The notes beneath the pieces are model-generated. The model made no database searches and had not been told where the DNA came from. It saw nothing but the letters and a program-made list of their open reading frames with translations. The translations under genes and the position numbers were made by a program. DNA of 64,000 nt from Verrucomicrobiaceae bacterium. Lineage in GTDB: Bacteria > Verrucomicrobiota > Verrucomicrobiia > Verrucomicrobiales > Verrucomicrobiaceae. The stretch lies in the NCBI GenBank assembly GCA_027484445.1, contig JAIXSY010000025.1, positions 62,001-126,000 on the forward strand, written 5' to 3'. Below are positions 24,750 through 33,143 of the stretch, one piece after another (position 1 is the stretch's first letter; each line of letters begins with the position of its first letter).

Positions 24750-26816
24750 CTATTCGACAGGCGTCTGGGCTTCACGCTTTTTCGAAAGTCGCTTCTGCCA
24801 GGCTTGAGCTTGTTCTTGATGGCCAAGGCTTTGGTGATGGTTCACTAGGGCCTGAATGTGAGCATCATGATAGGGGTAATGAAAATCCGCCGAGACACTG
24901 TTCAGGACCTGGGTGAGCAATGATTCCAAAGCTTGCCAGTTTTTCATCTGGAGATAAGTCGTGGCCAGATGCATGGCCGTGGTGCGAGGCTGACGCTTGC
25001 GGATGCCATAGTAGCGCACCTGATCGTCAAAGACCTGACTGAGCAGTTCAGCCGCTTCGGCATACCGCTTCAGGGAGAGCAGACTCAGGCCACGATTGTA
25101 GCGCAGCAAGATAACCATGGCTGTATCAGGCAGGCTGGCTTGCTTGGCCTCCCGTTCGGCATCTTCGTAGGCAGGGATGGCTTGGGCATGTTGCTTGGCA
25201 TTGGCGAGCAGGGTGCCTTTTCGCAGCAAGATGCGAACGATGAGATTGCGTTTGATGGCTCCTCCCGCACGCGCATCTGTCAAAGTTTGGTCGATGAGCT
25301 GTAGCGCCTCTTGGTGTTTGCCTTCATGAAAGGTGATCGTGGCTAGGTCCAGGCTCGCAGTCAGCATGTCGAAGTGATCTTGGGGCAATTGCCGTTCGCG
25401 GCCTTTATTTAAGGTGTCGCGCAGCATTTCTGTTGCGGCCGGATCTTTGGCCAAAACCATGGCTCCGCCCAAACTTCGCTGCGCCGTGATGGTGGCATCT
25501 GCGAGCGGCCCGAAATGACTTTCGCCCAATCGCCAAGCCTGACGCAAGGCAGGAATGGCTTTGGCGGCACTCTGATCATAGACCTGAGCATTGCCGAGAC
25601 ATAGCCAGGTTCTCATCTGAAGTGGGGGATCGACCTCTTGGAGTTCATGAAGCAAAGCTTGTGTATCCTGAGCGGCCTCGTGGGCGAGTTGATACTCCAT
25701 CTGAGCGTAAGCCGCTTCACTCACCTCAAGCAAGACACGACAGCAAACCTCAGGCCTGCCGATGAAACGTTTGTCACAGATCTTGCTTTTCACGAGACGA
25801 AGAGCGCTGATCAAGGTGGGATTCACACGCTGATCCGAAGCTGTGTTCATCCAAGCGGCGACCAACACCTCCGTCATCGCATCGGATTGGCGCTGCTTTT
25901 GCTCAGCGACATTGGCTTGATGCAGCGCGACTGCCGTGCCGAGAGAAAGCATAAGCAAGGCCGTAACGATCCCCAACGTGAGCACGCGATGACGCCTCAC
26001 CAGTTGAAGGGTCGTGTAGGCCAGCGTCGGCGGTCTTGCTGTGATGGGGCGATGGTCGAGGTATCGCTGAACATCATCGGCAAGGGCGGACGCGCTGGGA
26101 TAACGTCTGGTGCGATCTGGCTCTAGGCAGCGACGGATGATCCACACGACATCCCGAGCCTGCGGCACTCCTCGTGTTATCTCTTGAAGCAGCACCCCCA
26201 GGGCAAAAATGTCCGTGCGCACATCCACCTCTTTGGGATCCAGCATCTGCTCAGGGCTCATGTAACCTGTCGTGCCCAAGAGCATCATCTGTGTGAGGTC
26301 GAAATCGCGAGAGCTCGTCTTGGCGATGCCAAAGTCGATGACTTTGACCTGGCCTTGGCTGACGAGCACATTGCTGGGCTTGAGATCGCGATGAATCACA
26401 CCTTTCTGATGCGCGTGCTGCACAGCCGAGCAGAGCGAAAGAAACAAGGCCAAGCGCTGAGGGAGATTGAGTTGATGCTTCTCGCCATGCTCTGTGATCG
26501 GCAAGCCTTCCGCCACGCATTCCATGACGAAGTAGGGCTGCCCCGAAGGAGTGCAACCCGCATCCCAAACCCGCGCGATGCCGGGATGATCCATCTGCGC
26601 CAGCGACTCCTGCTCCACCTGGAACCGCTGCAGCACCTCGATGCTGTCCATGCCGACCTTCAGGACTTTCAGAGCGACCTCACGCACCACTGGGCTGAGT
26701 TGGCGTGCTTTCCAGATGCGCGTCGAGCTGCCCTCACCGAGCAGATGCAGCAGCTGATAAGCACCGATCTGCTGCACATCCGAAGTCGTTTGGAGATGCT
26801 GCGATTCCGCACTCAT
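24750..26816 (-). CDS. Ser/Thr protein kinase with transmembrane helix and TPR domain
   Basis: A 688-residue Hanks-type kinase. The kinase domain (about 18-275) keeps the ATP-binding Lys ('VALKVLK'), the catalytic loop 'HRDLKPSN' and 'DFGIAK', but its glycine loop reads 'GEGSSTRIW', lacking the last glycine of GxGxxG. One transmembrane helix follows ('LTLGIVTALLMLSLG', about 280-300). The C-terminal half consists of helical TPR-like repeats, which would lie outside the inner membrane and sense or bind proteins. Its ATG overlaps the stop of the upstream kinase gene by 4 bp. It ends 5 bp from the convergent sigma factor gene. Confidence 0.9.
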   Translation of the reverse strand: MSAESQHLQTTSDVQQIGAYQLLHLLGEGSSTRIWKARQLSPVVREVALKVLKVGMDSIEVLQRFQVEQESLAQMDHPGIARVWDAGCTPSGQPYFVMECVAEGLPITEHGEKHQLNLPQRLALFLSLCSAVQHAHQKGVIHRDLKPSNVLVSQGQVKVIDFGIAKTSSRDFDLTQMMLLGTTGYMSPEQMLDPKEVDVRTDIFALGVLLQEITRGVPQARDVVWIIRRCLEPDRTRRYPSASALADDVQRYLDHRPITARPPTLAYTTLQLVRRHRVLTLGIVTALLMLSLGTAVALHQANVAEQKQRQSDAMTEVLVAAWMNTASDQRVNPTLISALRLVKSKICDKRFIGRPEVCCRVLLEVSEAAYAQMEYQLAHEAAQDTQALLHELQEVDPPLQMRTWLCLGNAQVYDQSAAKAIPALRQAWRLGESHFGPLADATITAQRSLGGAMVLAKDPAATEMLRDTLNKGRERQLPQDHFDMLTASLDLATITFHEGKHQEALQLIDQTLTDARAGGAIKRNLIVRILLRKGTLLANAKQHAQAIPAYEDAEREAKQASLPDTAMVILLRYNRGLSLLSLKRYAEAAELLSQVFDDQVRYYGIRKRQPRTTAMHLATTYLQMKNWQALESLLTQVLNSVSADFHYPYHDAHIQALVNHHQSLGHQEQAQAWQKRLSKKREAQTPVE

Positions 26817-28183
26817 CGCATGGCTTTCCTTTCCAGTTCATGCAGACGCTCTAGACACCAGTCAGCCAAGGCTTGATCCCCTGCATTTGCTGCCGCCACG
26901 CTGCCTTGGAGGAGAATCTTCTTCAAGGTCTCGGGTGATCCGGGAAAGTCCCCCGCTTTGATTTGAAGCAGAACATCTTTGACCAAATCGTAAGCACGGG
27001 GAGCATGACCGAGACGTGTCGCAATGGCACGATGCATGGAGGTCACCAGCGCCTCTTCCACGGCTTCAGATTCCCGCTGGCGTTCTTCAGCACGAAGCAT
27101 TTGCCCCACTGCTAGGCCCGCCGCCACAGGCAAAGATAAAACCACCAAAGCCAAGCTAGCCGCTAACGACCGATTGCGTTTGAGCCATCGACTCATCAGG
27201 TAACGACGCGTCGGCGGATGAGCCGTGACGGGTTGGCCGTTCTGCCAGCGTTTCAGTTCTTCCTCTAGAGCCTCTGCGCTTGGATAGCGTCGCTCTGGAT
27301 TTTTTTCCAAGCAGCGCAGGATGATCCAATTCAGATCGCTGCGATGAGTCAGGGGCGGACGTGGATCCTGCTCCTGAATAACACGCATGAGTTCAGTCAG
27401 CGGAAGCTGTTGCTCAAAGGGAACACGACCCGCAACCAACTCATAAAGCAAAACACCCACCGAGTAGATGTCTGCACGGATGTCGGTGGCCATGCCTGCT
27501 TTCACCTGTTCGGGACTCATGTAGGCGGGCGTTCCCAAGAGGCGCGTTTGTCGAGTCATCCAGGTCATTTGCGGATATCCATCATGACTCAACGCCTTCG
27601 CGATGCCGAAATCGATGATCTTTGGCTTTGGCACACCATCTACTTCAGTGATCAAGACATTGCTCGGCTTGAGGTCACGATGAATGACGCCCTTTTCGTG
27701 CGCATGTTGCAGAGCTGCACACAAGTCCACCATCAACGCGATCTTGGCCTGGAGGCTAAGCGAGTTCTGGGCACAATAGAGATGCAGCGGAATACCACGC
27801 ACCTGCTCCATCACGATGTAGGGGCGATCCTGCTGCGTCAGCCCTGCATCATAGACTGCGGCAATGCCTGGGTGATCCAGTCGCGCCAGCAGCTGTTGTT
27901 CGCGCTGAAAGCGGGCCAACACCTCTTCCGAGTCGATGCCGGGCTTCATGATTTTGAGCGCCACCTCACGTTCAAATGGAGTCGTTTGCCTAGCCTTCCA
28001 AACGACGCCAAAGCCACCTTCCCCTAGTATTTCGACCAGTTCGTAAACTCCAATCTTGTGTCCTTGTTCTTCGGGACCAGCCTCACGACTTTGAAGCACC
28101 TCTTCAAAGATCGCAGCGATCTTGGCATCGGAGAAAGGAACATCTGGTGACATCAGTTCAGGACTTGGCATTTCACGATCCAT
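26813..28183 (-). CDS. Ser/Thr protein kinase with transmembrane helix
   Basis: A 456-residue kinase with start at the ATG at 28183 ('MDREMPSPELM'). The longer frame from 28246 begins within a terminator hairpin and is not used here. The domain (about residues 45-320) has a standard glycine loop 'GEGGFGVVW', 'VALKIMK', 'HRDLKPSNV' and 'DFGIAKA', so it should be active. A membrane helix follows ('SLALVVLSLPVAAGLAVG'), and the extracytoplasmic part is short (about 80 residues, helical, no known sensor). It overlaps the second kinase gene by ATGA, so both are made together; one could phosphorylate the other. Confidence 0.92.
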   Translation of the reverse strand: MDREMPSPELMSPDVPFSDAKIAAIFEEVLQSREAGPEEQGHKIGVYELVEILGEGGFGVVWKARQTTPFEREVALKIMKPGIDSEEVLARFQREQQLLARLDHPGIAAVYDAGLTQQDRPYIVMEQVRGIPLHLYCAQNSLSLQAKIALMVDLCAALQHAHEKGVIHRDLKPSNVLITEVDGVPKPKIIDFGIAKALSHDGYPQMTWMTRQTRLLGTPAYMSPEQVKAGMATDIRADIYSVGVLLYELVAGRVPFEQQLPLTELMRVIQEQDPRPPLTHRSDLNWIILRCLEKNPERRYPSAEALEEELKRWQNGQPVTAHPPTRRYLMSRWLKRNRSLAASLALVVLSLPVAAGLAVGQMLRAEERQRESEAVEEALVTSMHRAIATRLGHAPRAYDLVKDVLLQIKAGDFPGSPETLKKILLQGSVAAANAGDQALADWCLERLHELERKAMR

Positions 28184-28205
28184 GTCTTGCACGAAGCGGG
28201 GGCAT

Positions 28206-28246
28206 CGAAAAACAAAATGATGGAGGAAACATGACGTCTCCTCCAT
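28206..28246 (-). terminator. Rho-independent terminator after the second secreted paralogue
   Basis: On the minus strand a perfect 8-bp stem ATGGAGGA / TCCTCCAT (28220-28246, 11-nt loop) is followed by a T-rich run (CATTTTGTTTTT). It lies between the end of the secreted paralogue gene and the first kinase gene, in the orientation that stops transcription before the kinases. This separates the two gene pairs into different transcription units, or allows partial read-through. Confidence 0.75.
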
Positions 28247-28277
28247 CCATGATTTTCAGGGGTTCGATCAACTCGAT

Positions 28278-29939
28278 TTAAGGGATGACCACGGCGGGGA
28301 CGACTTCAAACATGAGGTTTTTGGTCACACCTGTGGCGTGTCCGACGAGATAGCTGAGGCCTGGCGTGTATTGATCACTGACGACAAGACCGACGAGCTT
28401 GCGCACCCGAGGTTTGGTGACGCCGAGGATGGTATCTGTCGTGATGATGCTTCCTGTGACGATGCCTGTGGTCGTGTTGATGGTGAGCGAGGGTTTCCGC
28501 AGAGGCGAAATGAAGCTGCATCTGTTGGCGGTGGACAGAGTGAAGCCCTCCTGAATCGGAGAGGCGAGCTCACCGGCGGAGTCGTGAATCGTAAGAACGC
28601 CGAGGCCATTGGTCCCCATCAATAGATTTAGAATACGGGAACCCACAGCAGGCTTCACATAAGGAAGTCCTACCAACTCATCTCCTCCCTGGATGCCTGT
28701 GGGATAAAATACGGTCGCCGGTGACGTGGCTGCTGGCCTGATGATGTCCATGTTGCAGCTAAACCTGTGCAGGGCTGCACTGGTGGCGGTCTCGATGTAG
28801 TTGTCAAAAACGACACATCCTTTGTTGCCGTAGGCAGGAACAAAAGCCGGTGCATAGCTCTCGTTAGGACGACCGATTTGCTGGCAGATGGCTGAGCTGC
28901 CTGTGACACGAGTGCCATCAAAGGCCACGCCAACCAGGGTGACTGCTCCCGTAGGTGTGATGGTGCTGCGAAGATAGCCACGACCACTTTCGCCACTGCT
29001 GCCGCTATCTGGGTTCGCAAGGTTGTAGGTGGCGGCAAGCCCAGATGGGCTGGTCCTGGTGAAGACGGACTGGCGATAAAGGATATCGCGCGTGACATCT
29101 CCATCAATTTGCACCTCCAAGTAGGCTTCCTGACTGGCATCAATCATCACCGTGATGGGAGTCAGCGGCGTTGCGCCTGCCACGACAGGGCGCGGGATGG
29201 AGCGCACCGTCGTGCCGTCGGTGTCGAGCTGTCCTGCCAAGGCGTATCTGACAGCACCTACCATCAACAAAGCGCTGTAGGAGCCCGTGCTGGTGACTGT
29301 GAGGACCAAGGAGCCACGCTTGCCAAGAGTGCTACTCGACAGTTGCCAAAGGCCACGACGGGTGTGGGAAACCGCCGGGACCTGACGCAGGCGGATGCTC
29401 ACGAGCTTTGAGGTGCTGTTCACCGCTCCACTGTAGCCACCATCGGCGGCGATGTAATACGTCGTCCCTGCTGCGGCATAAAAGGTCGCTTTGGAGAAGG
29501 TGTAATCGTTGCTGTAGAAGTAGTGCCCGTAGTTGTTGTTCGAGGCCAACGGGCTCAAGTTCGTCACCGAGACAGCACTTGCAGGATTCGTGAGCTTGTA
29601 GATGGCCACTGTCGTGTCACGCAGCGCATTGGCTCCGCCATAAAGTCCGGTGTGGACCGTGTCGATGGTGCAAAAGCCGCTCTCCGTGGGCGTCCACTTC
29701 CACCATGCGCTGCGATTTCCAGCGTTTCCTGGGTATCCAAAATGGTGACTCGTTTCACCAATTTCGTAGTTGAAGCCCGAGAGGTCAGTCACACTGGAGG
29801 TTAACTCAGAGAGAACGACATCGGGTGCGGAAGCGATGTTGTTGGCACCCGCAGGGAAGCTGGCCAGGGCCAAGCTAACGGCACAAAAGTTGACACAGAG
29901 GACAGCAAGTAAGCTGTGGAGGGTGTGGAATGATTTCAT
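28278..29939 (-). CDS. Large secreted beta-rich protein, paralogue B
   Basis: A 553-residue secreted protein starting at the ATG at 29939, which opens a signal peptide ('MKSFHTLHSLLAVLCVNF'). It shares its layout with the next gene upstream. A first domain has 'SAWWKWTPTESGFCTIDT' and 'LASNNNYG', the pattern of an adhesion or pre-peptidase type beta-sandwich that I recall as widespread in Verrucomicrobia. The second half has 'LVLTVTSTGSYSA' and 'TGIVTGSIITTDT' strands. No catalytic motif seen. Probably a surface or extracellular protein. It starts 40 bp after paralogue A's stop and ends before a terminator. Confidence 0.8.
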   Translation of the reverse strand: MKSFHTLHSLLAVLCVNFCAVSLALASFPAGANNIASAPDVVLSELTSSVTDLSGFNYEIGETSHHFGYPGNAGNRSAWWKWTPTESGFCTIDTVHTGLYGGANALRDTTVAIYKLTNPASAVSVTNLSPLASNNNYGHYFYSNDYTFSKATFYAAAGTTYYIAADGGYSGAVNSTSKLVSIRLRQVPAVSHTRRGLWQLSSSTLGKRGSLVLTVTSTGSYSALLMVGAVRYALAGQLDTDGTTVRSIPRPVVAGATPLTPITVMIDASQEAYLEVQIDGDVTRDILYRQSVFTRTSPSGLAATYNLANPDSGSSGESGRGYLRSTITPTGAVTLVGVAFDGTRVTGSSAICQQIGRPNESYAPAFVPAYGNKGCVVFDNYIETATSAALHRFSCNMDIIRPAATSPATVFYPTGIQGGDELVGLPYVKPAVGSRILNLLMGTNGLGVLTIHDSAGELASPIQEGFTLSTANRCSFISPLRKPSLTINTTTGIVTGSIITTDTILGVTKPRVRKLVGLVVSDQYTPGLSYLVGHATGVTKNLMFEVVPAVVIP

Positions 29940-29979
29940 AGATCTAAGATTGAGTTGATGAATAAAGACCCGACAGAAC

Positions 29980-31590
29980 TCAGGGAGCTGGAGGCAGAAC
30001 GCCGAAGTAGGTCGTGGCCGTGGTGCCGGTGGCAAAGCCAGTGAGACTGGCACTGCCGCCTGTGCGGAAAAGGATGCCCAGAAGCGAGCGAGCGCGCGCC
30101 TTGGTGACCCCAGCGATGGTATCCGTGGTGGTGATGCTGCCCGTCACGAGGCCCGTGGCAGGATTCAGCGTGAGCGTTGGCCGGAAAGTGCCTGGGCTGG
30201 CAAAGGTAGCTCTGCCAGTGGCAGCCAGATTCAACCCCAGGCTGACATTTGCATTCAGCTCACCACCGACCTGATTCAGAATCAGCGTTCCTCCACCACT
30301 CGGATTCAAGAAGCCAAGTGCGCGTGCACCTGGAAGAGGTTTGATGTAGATCTGTCCAATGAGACCCATCGCGTCGTAAAAGCCGTTAGGATAAAAAACT
30401 GAAGTTGTCCTTTGGGGACGAAAGTAATAGGCATTCGTCACCATCTCATGCTCTCCGGGCGTGGACTGGCTTAGCGTGATGGGGGCATAGATCTGGCCTT
30501 TATTCGCATGCAAGAGGCTGAAGGCTGGAATGTAAAAAGAGTGGGTCGAACCAGCCACCTCATGCAGAAAAGAAGCTGCGGTGAAACGCGTGCCATCTGC
30601 TGCCGTGCCTGTCACAGAAACGCCTCCAGTTGAGCTGACAGTAGCTTGAATCCATCCTCGGGGTTGACTGTTTGGAGACGTGATGCTGCCTAGATTGTAG
30701 AGTCCTGCCAGAGGTGTTGGCATCGTGCGTGTGTAGGTGAGTTGCCGTGGCAGATCACCGCCGAGTGTGATTTCATCCATTTCCAGGCTGTAGCTGCCTG
30801 AACCCGCGCAATCGATCCGCACGGTGATCGGGCCTGGGCGAGGCAAACCCGTAACGGCTTTGGGCTGCACCGAGCGCACGCTTGTGCCATCACGGTCAAA
30901 GATGCCGGTGAAGGGATACTTGACCGCGCCGACTTGGAGCGTCGCTGAGTATGTGCCTGTGCTCGTGGTGCTGACCGTCAGTGCCCCAGCATTGCCGATT
31001 TGGTAGGGATTCCATCGCCATAATGCCCGACGAGTCGTAGGAACTGCGGCGACGAAACGCAAAGTAAGGTCAATGCGTTGAGAGATGACGCTAACGACAC
31101 CATCATAGGCACCATCCACAGCGATGTAGTAGAGTGAATTCTTTGTCACCGGAACAGCAAGCCTGCTCTGAGTGTAGTCCACATTGAAGCCTGTGTACGA
31201 CCAATCATTGTTTGAGGCCACGCGAGATAGATTCACAAAACTAGCCCCCGATGTTGTCGGGTGACTGTAAACGCTCATCACCGTGTCTGAGACCTCGTTA
31301 TACTGAGTGTTCAGGCCTGTGCTCAGATAAAGCATGCCGGTGGCCGGTGCCGTCCACTTCCACCACACTGTGTTTTCATCGCCGAGCTGCTGATCAGGCC
31401 GATGGCTCGGTTCACCCACCTCGGCTGTCATTCCCTGGAGACTCTGACCGGGAGACGTGCCGCGCTCCGCAAGAATTTCAGTAGCTGAAAAAAAGCTATC
31501 GTTGCCAATCGGGATCTGAGCCAGACTGGAGGTAGTAAGCGCGAGCGTGGCTAGCAGGCCTTTGAATTGAAGAGGAAGGGAGGGCTTCAT
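29980..31590 (-). CDS. Large secreted beta-rich protein, paralogue A
   Basis: A 536-residue secreted protein from the ATG at 31590 with a signal peptide ('MKPSLPLQFKGLLATLALTT'). Shared blocks with paralogue B are 'VWWKWTAPATGMLYLST', 'RVASNNDWS', 'YYIAVDGAYDG', 'ALTVSTTSTGTYSATLQVGAVKYP' (split here as two strands) and 'TGLVTGSITTTDTIAGVTKARAR'. The two clearly arose by tandem duplication. The function is unknown; no protease or hydrolase motif is visible. Its ribosome site lies within a hairpin at 31593-31637. Confidence 0.8.
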   Translation of the reverse strand: MKPSLPLQFKGLLATLALTTSSLAQIPIGNDSFFSATEILAERGTSPGQSLQGMTAEVGEPSHRPDQQLGDENTVWWKWTAPATGMLYLSTGLNTQYNEVSDTVMSVYSHPTTSGASFVNLSRVASNNDWSYTGFNVDYTQSRLAVPVTKNSLYYIAVDGAYDGVVSVISQRIDLTLRFVAAVPTTRRALWRWNPYQIGNAGALTVSTTSTGTYSATLQVGAVKYPFTGIFDRDGTSVRSVQPKAVTGLPRPGPITVRIDCAGSGSYSLEMDEITLGGDLPRQLTYTRTMPTPLAGLYNLGSITSPNSQPRGWIQATVSSTGGVSVTGTAADGTRFTAASFLHEVAGSTHSFYIPAFSLLHANKGQIYAPITLSQSTPGEHEMVTNAYYFRPQRTTSVFYPNGFYDAMGLIGQIYIKPLPGARALGFLNPSGGGTLILNQVGGELNANVSLGLNLAATGRATFASPGTFRPTLTLNPATGLVTGSITTTDTIAGVTKARARSLLGILFRTGGSASLTGFATGTTATTYFGVLPPAP

Positions 31591-31592
31591 GA

Positions 31593-31637
31593 CGTGGGAA
31601 AAGGTCAGGCGTGGCCGGGACACCACGCCTTCCCACG
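31593..31637. repeat. Nested inverted repeat covering the leader of paralogue A
   Basis: Outer arms CGTGGGAA / TTCCCACG and inner arms GGCGTGG / CCACGCC share one axis over 45 bp. The repeat begins 2 bp upstream of the paralogue A start codon, so in RNA it would bury the ribosome binding region. It could be a REP-like unit that landed there, a terminator-like structure for the upstream methyltransferase transcript (no T-run), or a translational control element. Confidence 0.6.
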
Positions 31638-31734
31638 ATGAAGTAATCGGTACACACCATGTCGTTACACGAAGATGGAGCAAACTTGGCTGCGAAGGGC
31701 AAAGCCGCGCCGATTTACCTGGTTTTTCAAGAAG

Positions 31735-32955
31735 CTACGCTTGGCTTGAATCTGCATCATCCAGCGTCATCACACACTCCAGGTGCTTTGTCTGTGGAAA
31801 CAGATCAAAAGGCTGCACCACACCTAGCTGATAACCTGCCTGGGCAAAGAGAGCCAAATCACGCATCTGTGTCGCTGGATTGCATGAGACATAGACCACT
31901 CGGCGTGGCCGAAACTGGAAGAGCTGCTGCAGGAAGGCCTCGCTGCACCCAGCCCGTGGCGGATCGATCAACACCACCGTCTCGGCTCCTTGATGAGGCA
32001 CCTGGGCGAAGATCGCACTCGCATCGGAGGCTAGGAATCGACAGTTCGTCAGCTGATTGAGCGCTGCGTTTTGGGCCGCTCTGGCGACCGCCGTCTCAGA
32101 GATTTCGACACCGATGATTTCATCGAACAGCGGGGCTGCACAGATGCCGAATAGACCACTGCCGCAATAAGCATCGACCAGATAGCGCGCTCCACTGGCG
32201 GCGGCTTCTGCGATGGCATGGCCCACGAACTGAGGCAAGATCGCTGGATTGTTCTGGAAAAAATCACCCGCCAGGAATTCGAAGCGCATGTCTCCTACCT
32301 GCTCGACCACCACCGCATCTGGACGTGTCAGCACACCGTTGAGGCCAGCGCGTAGCAGCAAAGTGGCCCCATTCTTGTAACTGCCTGCTTTCGCGGCTTC
32401 ACGCACAGAGGTCAGCATTTCGTTCAGCGGCGGCAGCGCAATGGGGCAGGCTTTCACATCCACCATCGCATTCCGCGTGCCTGCTCTCAGGAAACCAATT
32501 TCCCCGATCTCCCCACCTTTGGGGCGATGAAAGTGGGGGGTGATTTTTGAGCGATAGCCGTAGGCCTTGGGCGAAGGTATCACCTCATTCACCGGATGTT
32601 CCATGCGAGCCATGTGCAGCAGCAGTTCCTGCACCTGTCGGCGCTTCCAGGCCAGTTGCTGCTCGTAGGCGAGATGCTGGTATTGACATCCCCCGCATTG
32701 GCCAAAGAGCTGACACTGAGGGAGAACGCGATCCACCGAGGGTTCCAGCACTTCCACCAGATCCGCATTGCTGTAGTTCTTGTGATTCCGATAGATGCGG
32801 CAACGCACCCGCTCACCCGGCAGAGCGAAGGGCACAAAAACCACCCAGCCCTCCACTCGGGCCACGCCACTGCCTTCATTGGTCAAATTTTCGATGCAGA
32901 CCTCGAGCTCCTGATGATAGGCGAAGGGGTGGGGAACAAACTTGCGGGGAACCAT
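31735..32955 (-). CDS. rlmD: RlmD/RumA-type 23S rRNA uracil-C5 methyltransferase
   Basis: A 406-residue RNA methyltransferase of the RumA/TrmA family that makes 5-methyluridine using S-adenosylmethionine. The N-terminal TRAM domain ('VCIENLTNEGSGVARVEGWVV' over its strands) is followed by an iron-sulfur cluster motif ('CQLFGQCGGCQY'; a fourth Cys lies further on in 'ACPI'), the AdoMet fold ('LVDAYCGSGLFGI') and the catalytic site 'VSCNPAT' with its nucleophilic Cys. I start at the ATG at 32955; another ATG lies 6 bp upstream. It is divergent from polA. The exact uridine (U1939 or U747) cannot be told. Confidence 0.88.
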   Translation of the reverse strand: MVPRKFVPHPFAYHQELEVCIENLTNEGSGVARVEGWVVFVPFALPGERVRCRIYRNHKNYSNADLVEVLEPSVDRVLPQCQLFGQCGGCQYQHLAYEQQLAWKRRQVQELLLHMARMEHPVNEVIPSPKAYGYRSKITPHFHRPKGGEIGEIGFLRAGTRNAMVDVKACPIALPPLNEMLTSVREAAKAGSYKNGATLLLRAGLNGVLTRPDAVVVEQVGDMRFEFLAGDFFQNNPAILPQFVGHAIAEAAASGARYLVDAYCGSGLFGICAAPLFDEIIGVEISETAVARAAQNAALNQLTNCRFLASDASAIFAQVPHQGAETVVLIDPPRAGCSEAFLQQLFQFRPRRVVYVSCNPATQMRDLALFAQAGYQLGVVQPFDLFPQTKHLECVMTLDDADSSQA

Positions 32956-33143
32956 AGTCAAAAAAAGCAGAGGCTAGGCGATCCAGCGCTCGGCGGCTTC
33001 TGTGTAACCTCCCCCTTGTTCGCGGCAAGGATGATTTTTCGAGCCTTTGAGACACGGATGCACTCAGAGGACAGAAGCTTCTGTGGGTTCGACCATCCTT
33101 GACCCTTGGGTTCAAACTCGCCACGCTGGCTGTTCTTTTTCCA

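Noticed and set aside
28184..28246. Longer start for the first kinase
   Set aside because: The extra codons are the terminator hairpin and its T-run; the ATG at 28183 is more sensible.
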